A stretch of 64,000 bases of DNA from positions 31,116,586 to 31,180,585 of the forward strand of contig JANAVB010029819.1 of assembly GCA_029216955.1 (NCBI GenBank). The letters are read 5' to 3'. A model generated the notes under the pieces. It was given only the letters and a program-made list of their open reading frames with translations. It was not told where the DNA came from and did not search any database. Source of the stretch: Iris pallida. Taxonomy: Eukaryota > Streptophyta > Magnoliopsida > Asparagales > Iridaceae. Below, one piece after another: positions 22,183 through 32,436 of the stretch (positions are counted from its first letter, which is position 1; the number at the start of each line of letters is the position of its first letter). A program made the position numbers and the translations under genes.

Positions 22183-24426
22183 TATCTGATGAGCCCTCCA
22201 GTATTGGTACCTCCCGTCTCAGGAATACCGTTCCTCCTCTATACTCGAGCAATGAGTCATTCATTGGGTGCATTACTCGCTCAAAAGAATCAAAATGGCC
22301 ATGAACAAGCCATTTATTATCTCAGCCGCACTATGACCGGAGCTGAACCTCGATATTCACCAGTTGAAAAAGAGTGTCTAGCCTTGATGTTTGCTGTCCA
22401 AAAGACACGTCATTATATCATTGGTCAGACTATTCATGTCATCTCCAGGATTAATCCTATACGGATTATGATGAAGAAACCCAGTGTTTTGAATTCTCGA
22501 TTGGCTAACTGGGGAATCCTACTTGCTCAGTATGATATGCACTATATTCCTCAGAAATCAGTCAAGGGACAAGCTTTAGCTGATTTTCTGGCTGCTCACT
22601 CAATTCCAGAAAATTCAAAACTCTATGATGAAATCCCAGATAAAGTCCTAGATTCAAATCAAATTGCTGAAGAAGATCCTACTTGGCGTCTATTCTTTGA
22701 TGGAGCGTCAAGAATTGGTCCTAATGGCGATATTGTTGCTGGAGTTAAAATTATTCTTGTATCGCCAGAAGGTCTTGCCATCCAAAGAGATTATTCTCTC
22801 GATCAGCCGTGTTCAAACAATATAGCTGAGTACAACGCATTGCTTATTGGTCTTCAACTCGCTAAACATCTGAATATTCAACATTTGGAGGTGTATGGAG
22901 ACTCTAAACTTATTGTCAATCAGATCAGGGCAGTGCTGGCTATCCCAATCAGACGGCAACAAATGATTGTTGTTCATAGTCGAGAATTATTTCATTTTGA
23001 AAATAACTTGACTCTAGGGCTTCCAGTTGACATTGCAGAATCAACATCTCATGACGTCAACACAACAAGAGGATTTGGATTTAGTCGTAAATCGATATCA
23101 TCTTCATCCGATTCCTGCATGGAATTCATCTTCAGTAACTCGACTGAGAATCAGAATACGGATAAAGATTGGAGACTTCCTTTCTTAGATCTTGTATTGT
23201 ATGATATTCTTCCAAACGATCCGAGTGAGGCAGCATCTATCAGACGACGATCACTCAGATTCTATTACAATCATACAACAAAGACCTTATATCGTCGAGC
23301 TTATGATGGTTTACTCCTTCGGTGCATTGTCGGTGATGAAGCCCAACAAGTTATTCATGAAGCACATGATGGAATTTGTGGAGCGCATCAACCTGGGCTA
23401 AAACTTCAAGACCGTATTCGACGGATGGGTTATTATTGGCCAACTATGGTATCAGATGCCATTGAATATGCAAGGAAATGCAAAGCTTGCCAAATCCATG
23501 CGGATTTTATACATCAACCTTCGGAATTTCTACATTCGACGGCAGCATCATGGCCCTTCGAAGCTTGGGGCATGGACATTGTCGGCCCGATCAATCCTCC
23601 ATCATCTAAAGGTCATCGGTTCATTCTCGCAATAACCGATTACTTCTCCAAATGGGCCGAAGCTATTCCTTTATCTGAAGTTAAGACGTCTAATGTCATC
23701 AGCTTTATTAAGCACCATGTCATCTACAGATTTGGTGTTCCTCGACGTATTGTTCATGATAATGGACCACAGTTCGTCAGCCAGAAATTTACTCGATTCT
23801 GTGACGATCACCGGATCAATAATGTTGCTTCTACCGCATATAATCCAGCAGCTAATGGATTGGCAGAAGCTTTCAACAAGACTATCATCAAACTCCTAAA
23901 GAAGTTTGTCTCCACTAACAAACGTAATTGGAGTGACAAGCTCGGGAAATGCTTGTGGGCTTATCGCACTACAGTCCGTAATGCTACTAAGTGTACACCT
24001 TTCTCTCTGGTGTATGGATCTGAGGCTGTTCTCCCATTAGAGATTCAAATTCCTTCTTTAAGGATAGCAATCGCTAATGAACTCACTGCCGAAAATAATG
24101 ATCGTCTTCGACTTCAAGAATTGGAGGCTCTGGATGAAAAACGGTTATCTGCTCAACAGAATATTGAATTCTATCAAGCTAGAATTTTAAGGGCTTTTAA
24201 TAAGAAAGTCAGAATTCGAACATTTCAGAAAGGAGAACTTGTGCTTACTGTCAGACGCCCGATGACTATGACACACATGAGTAAGGGCAAGTTTGATGCA
24301 AAATGGGAAGGTCCATTCATTGTCAATAAGATCTTTTCTAATGGGGCTTATCAACTCACTACTCTAGATGGTAAAACCACTATGATGCCCATCAACGGCA
24401 AATTCTTGAAGAAGTACTACGTTTGA
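22183..24426 (+). pseudogene. Element 1 pol, two RNase H domains and integrase
   Basis: An open frame of 745 residues from 22189, continuing RT. RNase H of RT type spans about residues 15-135 (ALLAQKNQNGHEQAIYYLSR, SPVEKECLAL). A second, plant-type RNase H spans about 165-265 (FFDGAS with D171, NIAEYNAL with E214, YGDSK with D238), the mark of the Tat lineage. Integrase: zinc finger H393-H400-C431-C434, then catalytic core with D463 (MDIVGP), D524 (HDNGPQF) and E560 (NGLAEAFNK), spacing D-D(35)E, and a C-terminal KWEGPF/GAYQL module without a chromodomain. All catalytic residues are present. The defect is upstream. Confidence 0.92.
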
Positions 24427-24766
24427 TATTTCTATCAAAATTGTCCTCCCATCACTCTCCAGCTGTTTCACTGTTCTTTTCGAAGAATCATTCTGATATC
24501 TATTATCCCCAGTGGAGATAGGTATTCTACTTTGTATCGTTTTCTCAACAAATTTGATATCCAGAAAATCATGTCCACATCACCTCTGAATTTTCTATCT
24601 CAATATCATATTTATGAAAATGATATTTAGTCTTTCTGATTTCTGAGTCAAAAGATCAATGAATAAAGGCAAAAATATAAAAGTGGGAAGGATATATCAT
24701 AAACAAAGTTTCCTTAAACGGAGTTTATTTGAGACAAAATTCCTCAAGAAAAAAAAAAGTACATCA
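24427..24766. other. Element 1 spacer between pol and antisense gene C
   Basis: AT-rich noncoding sequence after the pol stop. No repeat or gene seen. It would hold the 3' UTR of the pol transcript and the 3' end of the convergent antisense gene C. Confidence 0.5.
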
Positions 24767-25063
24767 TCATGGAAGATCACTATGATCCCTTTCATATTTG
24801 GGACGAGGACCGCATACATAATCATCAAAAGAATTGAATATATCTTTTCCTGACCGCACCAAGAATTGACAGGCAGGCAGCCTCATTACTTCTTCTTCTT
24901 CGGTTTCTCCTGGTTCGACCAGGAAGTCCAGGATATCTTTTGACGGCTTGGGAGTAGACGAGCTTTCGCCCATTTCCTTCTTCTGCGGAGGTGGATGTTC
25001 TTTAACTCCTTCAGTAGCTTCAAGGGCGACTTCAGCCTTCTTTATGTTCTCTTCAGAAGACAT
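24767..25063 (-). CDS. Element 1 antisense gene C, acidic 98-residue protein of unknown function
   Basis: Starts at ATG 25063. Composition is acidic and Lys/Glu/Pro-rich (MSSEENIKKAEVALEATEG, then PPPQKKEMGE), with a central PGETEEEEV and a hydrophobic/aromatic tail region (CQFLVRSGKDIFNSFDDY). No signal peptide or membrane segment. A good TATA box lies 40-49 bases upstream of the ATG, so it probably has its own promoter and is read opposite to gag-pol. Extra antisense ORFs between pol and the 3' LTR are known in Tat-lineage elements such as Grande. I do not recognise the family. Confidence 0.6.
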   Translation of the reverse strand: MSSEENIKKAEVALEATEGVKEHPPPQKKEMGESSSTPKPSKDILDFLVEPGETEEEEVMRLPACQFLVRSGKDIFNSFDDYVCGPRPKYERDHSDLP

Positions 25064-25102
25064 TATGGATAAAATACGATCCTTCTATTTCAAATATATG
25101 CT

Positions 25103-25112
25103 CTATTTATAG
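25103..25112 (-). promoter_or_regulatory. TATA box of antisense gene C
   Basis: On the minus strand CTATAAATAG, followed after about 40 bases by the gene C ATG. This is the best-formed of the three antisense TATA boxes and is nearly the same as the LTR TATA. Confidence 0.6.
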
Positions 25113-25722
25113 GCATATGGTTACAAGGATCGAAGGGACGTATTCTTTCCCGATATTCAGTTCATCCATTCATTTCTCACATTCATCCGACGTTTCACAT
25201 GTTCATTAATACTTGACGGTTCGTCCGTTCATTTATTACATTCACTCGACAGTCTATCTGTTCATCATTTCTTAACGGTTCATCCGTCCATAATCTTCTA
25301 TCAGTTCATTTAGTGGAGATTCGTTATTTATCATGTTTTTATAACCTCTGAATCAATTCCGAATCTGTTTACTCATTTGTCATGTTTTGACCTCTGCATA
25401 GAAATCAATCTATTTTCTTTCGAGTTCCTATATATTATCATGTCCATAATACCTCTGATAATATCATATACTCTAAAAACAGAAAAGATGATTTTATTAT
25501 CTATCATGTCCACAATTCATCCACAAATACAAATCATTGAGCATAGAAGAATTGTCATTTTCATTCCCATTTCACCACAAAAAGTCTATTACATTTTCTT
25601 AGACTTTCCTACAAATCATAATGGAAATCTATTACAAATCTTAGATTTTCATTTTACACCACAACGATAACCTAATAGAGATCTATCTTCTTCTTTGGAT
25701 CTTCTCCGTCGGACCTTCTCCG

Positions 25723-26418
25723 TCAGGTTCGTTGTTGGTTGCAATTCCTGACTATCTGGGTCTCAGTCACGACCAGATCAGCAGGAATCAAACTCTGGTC
25801 TTCTCTCTCAGACGAGAGGAGAACCACAGAGTATGGCAGCCCGACGGCGTGTTGCTGCCAATACAGCTCGTGGAGGAACGGCGGCACCTCAAGCAGGTAG
25901 GAATGTATCCAGCATTGGGATACGATTCCTAGTTCTGCCGTCAAAGGAACTCTACTACCCAATCTCTTGGTAGTAGAGTTAACTCCATCATCCAACTCTC
26001 GTATATAAAGGCTCTTCCTACCATCTAAGGAAGACCCTTCTATCTCACGAAGAGTTCTGAGTTGTCTGATATACGCGTCAAAAGCGTATGAGCTCCCTGA
26101 TGTAGATGTCAGAAGAACATTGTCCACAGCATTCACATCACCAATGCCAGTTCTGAAGAAGGTTTTCAGCCAAAATTCTGCAAGAAACAGTAAAGAAAAA
26201 TCAGTCAACAAGAACTGGCCAAGCAAAGATAGATGCATTCTGTTCATTTCAGGAAGATGAATTTGTCCTTAGCAAAAAAAAAAAAAATTCGATGCGTGTA
26301 TATTGAACTTACCGCTGAGTTTGCTGCTAAGGATTGACAGATCCATGTCTGGTATCGTGCACAGAGATTTGACATCAGGTAACATGGCTTTCCTATTTCC
26401 TTCTCCTAGAAAATTCAT
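25723..26418 (-). CDS. Element 1 antisense gene B, two-exon gene for a protein of about 186 residues
   Basis: Exon 1 runs from ATG 26418 to 26313, exon 2 from 26177 to the stop at 25723. The 135-bp intron (26312-26178) has donor GCG/GTAAGT and acceptor TTTCTTGCAG after a pyrimidine-rich stretch. The phase is kept: the last base of exon 1 plus AA restores a Glu codon, giving SSKLS-E-FWLKTFF. An upstream in-frame ATG (26472) lies only one base from the TATA-like box, so the ATG at 26418 fits better. The protein contains MNFLGEGNRK, LPDVKSLCTIPDMDL, AVDNVLLTSTSGSSYAFDAY, a charged IRQLRTLREIEGS stretch and hydrophobic patches; no family is recognised. A preserved intron implies this strand is transcribed as a gene. 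Confidence 0.6.
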
Positions 26419-26473
26419 TCTCAGAAGAGAGGAAGAAGAATGGGAAGATGAGTTTGCGTGGAGTTCATCCATC

Positions 26474-26482
26474 TATTTAAAG
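26474..26482 (-). promoter_or_regulatory. TATA-like box of antisense gene B
   Basis: On the minus strand CTTTAAATA. It lies about 56-64 bases upstream of the ATG at 26418, similar to the spacing at genes A and C. Confidence 0.45.
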
Positions 26483-26728
26483 GGTCAAGTGCAGGTCTAT
26501 TCTTAGAAAAGATCCGCATAAATAGCGCTCGTAAATTATGGAATGAGTGTCACGTGTACTTCGGGAGACCGTGCAACATTGGAAACAGTCAAAGAGTGCT
26601 AATTAATATTCTTCATTAAAAGGCACGCAGATCAAACACAAAAGTTGTACTTCATTCTTTAAACAGGCACTGATGGCCTTACAAAAGACAAGACAAAAAG
26701 AGTACAACAAAAGCATAAAAGTCACGCT

Positions 26729-27016
26729 CTATTTTCCAGAGCGGCTGAGCTTAGTGCCTAGTTCTTCTACACTCCTAACTCCCAGACAGTGCAACAGAGC
26801 TTTAAACATTTCACGCTGCTCTATGAAGCTGTGTCCATCAGAAGAGGACGAGCCATCCAAGCCAAAATAGCTCAAGAAATTCTTGGCTAGTTGCAAGGGA
26901 TCATCTTTGAGCTCGAAGACAAAGGGCTCTGGCTCTTCACCCCCAAAAGTGGGGTCACCATGGGAACAAAAGCCCAACTTGCGTGCTTCCTCTTCGGCTG
27001 CTTCCTTTGGGGTCAT
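26729..27016 (-). CDS. Element 1 antisense gene A, acidic 95-residue protein of unknown function
   Basis: Starts at ATG 27016, the antisense gene closest to the 3' LTR. Begins MTPKEAAEEEARKLGF, then a Gly/Glu/Pro stretch, then a possible helical part (DPLQLAKNFLSYFGLD, REMFKALLHCLGVRS). No known domain, signal peptide or membrane helix. A TATA box lies 42-51 bases upstream. The region around it carries copies of the element 1 motif (for example AAAAGTCACGC at 26718 and GCGTGACTTT near 27220). Confidence 0.6.
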   Translation of the reverse strand: MTPKEAAEEEARKLGFCSHGDPTFGGEEPEPFVFELKDDPLQLAKNFLSYFGLDGSSSSDGHSFIEQREMFKALLHCLGVRSVEELGTKLSRSGK

Positions 27017-27057
27017 ATTTTCGAGAGATGAATGTCAAAACTGAGAATCTCTTCCTG

Positions 27058-27067
27058 TTTATATAAC
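27058..27067 (-). promoter_or_regulatory. TATA box of antisense gene A
   Basis: On the minus strand GTTATATAAA, about 42 bases before the gene A ATG. The copy of GCGTGACTTT at about 27220 lies upstream of it and could be part of its promoter. Confidence 0.55.
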
Positions 27068-27289
27068 AGATCTCGTCGACAGTTCATATTCCATCATAAA
27101 TTGGACGCAATCAGTCTCGGAGAACGAAGAGTCATTATGATATTTAATAGGTTCATTCGGGTGTTTTCGAAGAACTTCAAAGTCTTTTCGACTTTCGAAA
27201 AATCATTTAAGTCATCTCAGCGTGACTTTAACTCATTTCATCATCTCTATTTCAAAGTATTTCGAAAATATTTTATCATTTTTTTGAAA

Positions 27290-27305
27290 ACTTTGAAGGG
27301 GGTTT
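27290..27305 (+). other. Polypurine tract of element 1
   Basis: The sequence ACTTTGAAGGGGGTTT lies directly before the TG of the 3' LTR. It is the plus-strand primer site for reverse transcription. Element 2 has the matching ACTTTGTAGGGGTCT at its 3' end. Confidence 0.8.
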
Positions 27306-28265
27306 TGTAGGCCTCAAAAATGAAAGTCACGCTGAGTTGATCAGAACAAGTCACGCAGAGTGATCCGAGAAGCAGCACAAAAGATATACTAAGTTCTGCC
27401 TGGCCATTTTCTTTAAAAGTCACGCAGAGACAGCTCAGCCATACGTCAGAATCATAATGACTGACAACACAGCAGCCGAGAAACGTCTCCTCGTATGCCA
27501 CGTATGCACAGAATTCGAGAGATCATCGCCGTCTTTTGCGTGATTTTCAAAATCTTCCTTAGCAAGACTCACTCTTCACCAAGTTGGCATGACTTTGGGT
27601 CTTGTCTTCATTTAATGCGGTTGACAATATAATCAATGTCAGAGATTTTGTGTCAGACAAAGCGTGCCAAATCAAGACAGCTGGCGGTTGGCGTGGATTC
27701 TGAACCTTCTCCTTCCTCAAGTTTGCGTGGATTTTTGAGTTATTCTTCTCAAAGCCTACGTAAATTCTGAAGTATTCTTCTTCAAAGCTTGCGTGGATTT
27801 TGCCTTCAACGAGTCTGCGTCAACGAAACTGCGTGGATTTTTGCCTTCAGCAAGACAGCGTGGATTTCATTTCAAACTGGAGTACGTGGCAGCCATGCCA
27901 CTGATCTCTCTCTCGCGTGCCCAGTAACTTGCACACGACCCATGCACTAATGCCATGTGTCCAACAGTTACGGGCCACGTCCAGTAACTACTCACTAACC
28001 CTGCGTGTATTTAGAGTCTGCGTGACTTTTCAAATGCACTAGTGGTGAGGTAGTTATCTTTTCAGTTACTGTTTTGACTCTATAAATAGGGTTCTTTTTT
28101 TATTCATTGTACAGATACATTGATATCTACTGTCAAAATTTTGAGAAGCTTTTCTTCTTCTTCGCATAGTCCAAAGGATAAAGCGATCGTCTTATAGATC
28201 GGATTCCTACAGTTGTAATTTTCTCAGATACAAAATAAATAAAGTGAATTTATTTATGAAAAACA
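27306..28265 (+). repeat. Element 1 3' LTR
   Basis: Same TG...CA sequence as 14660-15618, with roughly two dozen single-base differences and no large gap. Several differences fall in the GCGTG motif (for example gcatggattt versus gcgtggattt), consistent with C-to-T decay at CpG. Followed by the target copy gcgat (28266-28270). Confidence 0.95.
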
Positions 28266-28869
28266 GCGATTATTTACTAGGGCACGATCTAGCCGAGAGT
28301 ATTGACGCCTGGCTCCTTCCTGCATGTTGCACCAGGTGAATGCGTTTCCGGAGAATGGGATAGGGGACATGTGGGTATTAAAAATAAAGTTGTCGAAGTC
28401 AGCCATAGCCGGCGGAGGACGGGGGCGGACCCCGGACTTCTTCTCTCGGCTAGAGATGGTGTTGAAGTCTCCCACACATATCCACAGGGGTATGTTAAGG
28501 AGAAGGTGGGTATCCGTCAGGGTGTCCCAAAGCCTCTTTTGGTCGTTGATGTCGTAACTGCCATGCACAGATGATAGAAGGGATATGTGCAGGAGGATTG
28601 GGTGCTCGATCCAGCAGGACAGAGCTTGTCTGGAGTCTTGTATGTCGCCAAATTTGACATCGGCGGAGAAGAAGATCCAGATATCGTTGTACCCGACAAA
28701 CGCGCAGGGGAAGCCGAGTTGTAGTTGGAATGTTTTGAGTTTTTTTGGGTACTTTGGGTTCGATGATAATCAGAATATCGATCCGGTAGAGTTTCTTGAG
28801 ATTGATAAGTCTGTTCATAGTGGGTTTATTGGCAATCCCACGAACGTTCCATGAGAGGATGTTAAGCAT
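28266..28869 (-). pseudogene. LINE-1 AP-type endonuclease
   Basis: Starts with LNILSWNVRGIANKPTMNR (28869), goes on with IDILIIIEPK, then shifts frame and resumes with VGDFNTISSREKKSG, FTWCN and SRLDRALVNN just before the element 1 insertion site. These are the conserved motifs of the plant LINE endonuclease, which nicks target DNA for target-primed reverse transcription. At least one frameshift (about 28560-28750) disables it. Confidence 0.85.
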
Positions 28870-29476
28870 TGGTGGGGGGTTGTGGAGCTTTGCAGCCGAT
28901 CTTTTGGATATGGCCGTGGCCTTTTTGTAGTTTTTTCACTTTTGTGATGGGGTTTTTTTGGAGCTATCGTGGCTTTGGTCGTGGTGTCTACGCTATCCTC
29001 GTTCCATTTTTGGGTAACCATTTATGTACTTTCCGTCTGTGGGTTATTTTCTGACTCAGTATCAAAAAGGGCACAAAGGGGGTTAGAAAGGTCGAGGAGA
29101 CTTGCTTCCCTATCTTGCTGGAGCCTATCTGCGGCATCCGCTCCGAGGATGGCTAGGATGTTATTGGAGGTGCTGTCGTTGTTCCTGTTGTGATCTTCAC
29201 CCAGGTGGGGGGATGGAGACCCTTGTGAGGGTGTGTACGGGTTAGTGGCCGCCAGCTCCGCTCTATTTCTGCCCGAAACGTGTGCTTCTTAGGGGTGCAT
29301 ATCAGCGATATGTTCATTCTCTGACGGTGGGGGGGTCTTCATCTGCGGCTGAGAGGATGTCGAACGGATTGTGGAGGGGGATGGCCTTCGGGTCATAGGA
29401 CACGATTTCCTGGTTGATTGAGGGGTTTAAGCTGGGGCTGGTAGAGTTCTCCCTATCGGTGAGCTAGGGGTAGAGC

Positions 29477-30110
29477 CTAGGAAGAGGGGGATGTTGTTGT
29501 AGGAGCTCCTTGGACCGACTTGGAGGGTTGTATCTTGCGAAGGGTTGGCTTCTTGAGTTCTGGGTGGGCTTTGTAGCAGAACTTGGTGATGTGTCCTCTC
29601 ATCTGGCAGTGTCTACAGAAGATAATATTGTTGTCATATACTAACATCTGTGAATGCTTCGTGCCTCCGAGATCTAGTTGAATTTGTGTTGGCGGATCTG
29701 TTGACAGGTCGAGTTCCACGTAAATCTTTGCGTAGTTCCCTTTGGAGAGGTTGCGGGTTTCTTCTGCAATAGCCACGAGAGTCCCGAACGATCTCATAAT
29801 CCTTTTGAGGGCTGCTGGCACGAAACAAAGGAGGGGGAGGTTAGAAAGGGTGATCCATGACGATATAATGGTCGAGTCAGCTCTGGGGTTGAAGCTAGGG
29901 GACCATTTGGCGATCTTGACGGACTGGTTGCCAATGGAAGGGGATCCTTTGGCCCACACTGTGGAGAAGTCGTGATCCGAGGTGAGGTGAAGAAATATGT
30001 GTTTGGGGTCTAGTGATGCGACCTTGAAAGCTGAGGAGAGCCGCCATCCTGCGACGGCCTCTAGTGCTATGGTGATCTTCGGTCATCCTGCCTGGAACTT
30101 CAAGACGAAG
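29477..30110 (-). pseudogene. LINE-1 ORF1: DUF4283 domain and CCHC zinc knuckle
   Basis: DUF4283-type sequence (KVASLDPKHIFLHL, then WAKGSPSIGNQSVKIAKWSPSFNP, WITLSNLPLLCF) is followed by VELDLS and a zinc knuckle CRHCQMRGHITKFC. This is the nucleic-acid-binding ORF1 module of plant LINEs. A frameshift near 29960 splits the DUF4283 domain. Between this and the endonuclease (28870-29470) lies a poorly conserved linker with stops. Confidence 0.8.
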
Positions 30111-31199
30111 GTCCTCGCGAAGCTATAGGAGGGGGAGGAGATCTCTTCGGAGGATAAAAGGATCTGAATGGTTTGGCCATCGGAAAGGGCCTGGAAGAGG
30201 ATGTCCGGGATCTAAATACCCGCTGGAGGGGGCGAGGATGCCATGCGGTCCTGGCGTAGAGCTTCTGTGTAAGAGGCTAGCTGAGAAGCCACCGTCGGGA
30301 CAGGAAGAAGATGACAGGGCAGGCGGTGGGGGAGGAAAGGAATGGTGGGGAGGGTACGGCAATGGCACCGCCTTGCGGGGGAGTACCACCAATGGGAGGG
30401 CCTCTGGGGCACACAAATCCGGGGGGTGCTGGTGGGGCTAAGGAGGCGACGCCGGACGAAGAAAGGAAATTGGCCGTATGCGCCAGGGCCTGCCCACCAG
30501 GCACATAGGGGAGCGATGCACTCAGGGCCACAAAGGAAGGCGCATATACCCCGAGGCGACTAACTGAACGGGATGGCGCGGGAGGGGAAGATCCTGACGA
30601 GGAAAGTGGCCGCTGAGGAAGAGTACCCCCGAGCACATGAGACAGCCCAGGGGAAACGGAGGGGTGCTCTGCGCCCAGGGGGCGGTCGGGGTTGTGGGCG
30701 CATACGCTCCAAGTATGCGGCCCAGGCGGGTGGGCGCAGATGTGGGAGATTCGATAGGAACGGGAGCAGCGGCCTCCTGAAAGTGCATGACCAGTGCGGC
30801 TGCGGAGGGCACATAAGTGGCCCTGGCTATGGGCACATGAGAGGGCCCGTCGGGCGCAGACTCCGGGACGAGCGGTGGGCGCATTTCCAGAGCGGGCTCG
30901 GGAGGCGCATGAACCGCGACCCACGAAAGGGGATCTGTGGGCGCATGTGCCGTACCCCAGAAGGAAGGAAATTCGAATTTCGAATTTCTGTTGGATGGCG
31001 GGAAGGCCCGACCTCGGAGGGGCAGCTTGACGAGGGGGCCACTATTTCCAGCGAAGTAATAACGCAGGCCGTCGGAAAGCCCCACGACCACCTGAGCGGT
31101 ACGGCCATGTGCGTCGAGAGCGGAGGCCCGACGCTCCGGTCTGACCGACCAGATGAAGGTCGGGTGGGGCCTCGCGAGTCCACAACAGGGCGGTCGTAA

Positions 31200-32416
31200 T
31201 TCGGGGAGGAGGAGGAAGAGGAGGGAGAGCTTCTTCGCCCGGACCACCCCAGCCGTTTCCTCCGGACCTGGAGCCCTCCGCTCCGGATGCTGCACGTCCT
31301 CCGGCGCTTCCATCCCCAGCCGCCGTGATCGAGGACACCCAACTCGCCGTGCCCCCGTCCTCCTTGGTAGCGGCCCAGTCTGCCGCCCCCCTCCCATCCC
31401 CTCCAGCCCCTTCCCCGGTCGCGGTAGAGAGCCTCCCTTTCGCCTCCGTACCGCCTCCCCTTCTCGGCCGCAGACCCCCTTCTTCCGCCCGCCGCCTCTG
31501 CTCCGCTTTTCTCCTCCTCGGACGGGGCCTACTGGCAGGACCCCTCCACCCAGCGGTGGTACTGGGTCCCCACCCAGGCGGCCGAGGAGCCCCCAGCCCA
31601 GTCGGCTAACCCCCTCCTCTCGCCTCCTCATCCCGCTCCTCCCCCAGCCTCCGCCTCTGCACCGCCTTCCTCGTCCTCGGCTGGAGCTTACTGGCAAGAT
31701 CCAACCACCATACGGTGGTGCTGGGTCTCGGCCCCACCCCAGGCGGTAGTGGTCCACTACGTTTCTCCATCCGTTGTGCAGTGGGCGGCGTACGCCCTCT
31801 CCCTGGGATCAAGATGCTGCCTCTAGCGCTTCCGGTGGCGGCGTCCCTGCCTCTGCATTCCGGTCGTAGTTGTCCCCTCCGTCGAGCCACCAGGCTCTGG
31901 ACGTGCTTCCCCCGGCGTATCCCCCTTCCGGTTGATGCGAGGCCACCCCTGTGCCGGCCCGACCGGACCCCTCCTCCGGCCCCCCGCCGCTGCGCCGGCG
32001 CCACGGGTTCTGCGCCCCCTCGGGCCATGCTCCGCCCCATCGGGCAGAGCCCCTACCTTGGGCTTCGCGGGCGCCTCGGGAGACCCCTTCCCTCGGTCGG
32101 GCATCGCTGGTGCTCCGTCTCTCCGGCCTCCCCTCCCAGCGGGTCAGCGTCTTCCCCCGCCGCCGGGTCCCGAGCCCCCTCGGGCCCACCGTCCCTCTTC
32201 GGGCCTTGCGCTAGGCCTGACCTCCTCGAGCCCCGAGCTTGGACCAGGGTCCCTCGGGCCGTGCGTCTGACCCACATGCCCCCCCACGTGGGCTCCTCCC
32301 GTCTTTGTGTGTTTTCGTTTTTTGCGGTTGATTTCAAATTTTGATTTTGGGTCAGCCTTCTGTGGGACACGGTGACGTGCTATTCCGTTTCAATAAAATT
32401 AGTTGTGTTTAAAAAA
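31200..32416 (+). mobile_element. GC2: second copy of the GC-rich proline-rich retroposon-like sequence
   Basis: The plus strand encodes Pro/Ser/Ala-rich sequence with a twice-repeated unit, AYWQDPSTQRWYWVPTQ (about 31530) and AYWQDPTTIRWCWVSAP (about 31705). The 3' end reads ttcaaattttgatt, then AATAAA (32392-32397), then GTTTAAAAAAA and a TA run. GC1 has the same ending and a degenerate copy of the same unit. It sits head-to-head with LINE-1 and abuts the 3' end of LINE-2. Strand and limits are inferred from the AATAAA end; the left boundary is uncertain. I do not recognise the protein. Confidence 0.45.
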
Positions 32417-32436
32417 ATATATATATATATATATAT
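32417..32436. repeat. Short TA microsatellite between GC2 and LINE-2
   Basis: Ten TA units serve as the apparent tail of both converging sequences, GC2 on the plus strand and LINE-2 on the minus strand. Confidence 0.9.

Larger units (their letters stand above)
14660..28265 (+). mobile_element. Element 1: complete Tat-lineage Ty3/gypsy LTR retrotransposon (13.6 kb)
   Basis: LTRs of about 960 bp (TG...CA) with a 5-bp target duplication enclose a primer-binding site, gag-protease frame, RT, RNase H, a second plant-type RNase H, integrase, a 2.9-kb 3' region with three antisense genes, and a polypurine tract. Two RNase H domains and long extra regions are typical of the Tat/Ogre lineage. The LTRs differ at roughly two dozen sites by eye, so insertion is fairly recent, on the order of a million years at usual plant rates. 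The pol frame is broken by one shift and three stops, so this copy is defective. It lies inside LINE-1. Confidence 0.95.
28266..31200 (-). mobile_element. LINE-1, 5' half (ORF1 and endonuclease)
   Basis: Continuation of LINE-1 beyond the element 1 insertion. On the minus strand, order is GC-rich 5' region (31200-30120), ORF1 and endonuclease. The 5' end is set only approximately, by the pyrimidine-rich block near 31200-31225 that resembles the LINE-2 start. In 30480-30960 a short word of the type GGGCGCAT recurs every 20-40 bases. Confidence 0.75.

Noticed and set aside
30522..31757. 411-residue minus-strand frame across LINE-1 5' region and GC2
   Set aside because: It is compositionally driven by GC-rich DNA, crosses the boundary of two elements and has open rivals in several frames. 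Part of it may overlap the true LINE-1 ORF1 N terminus.
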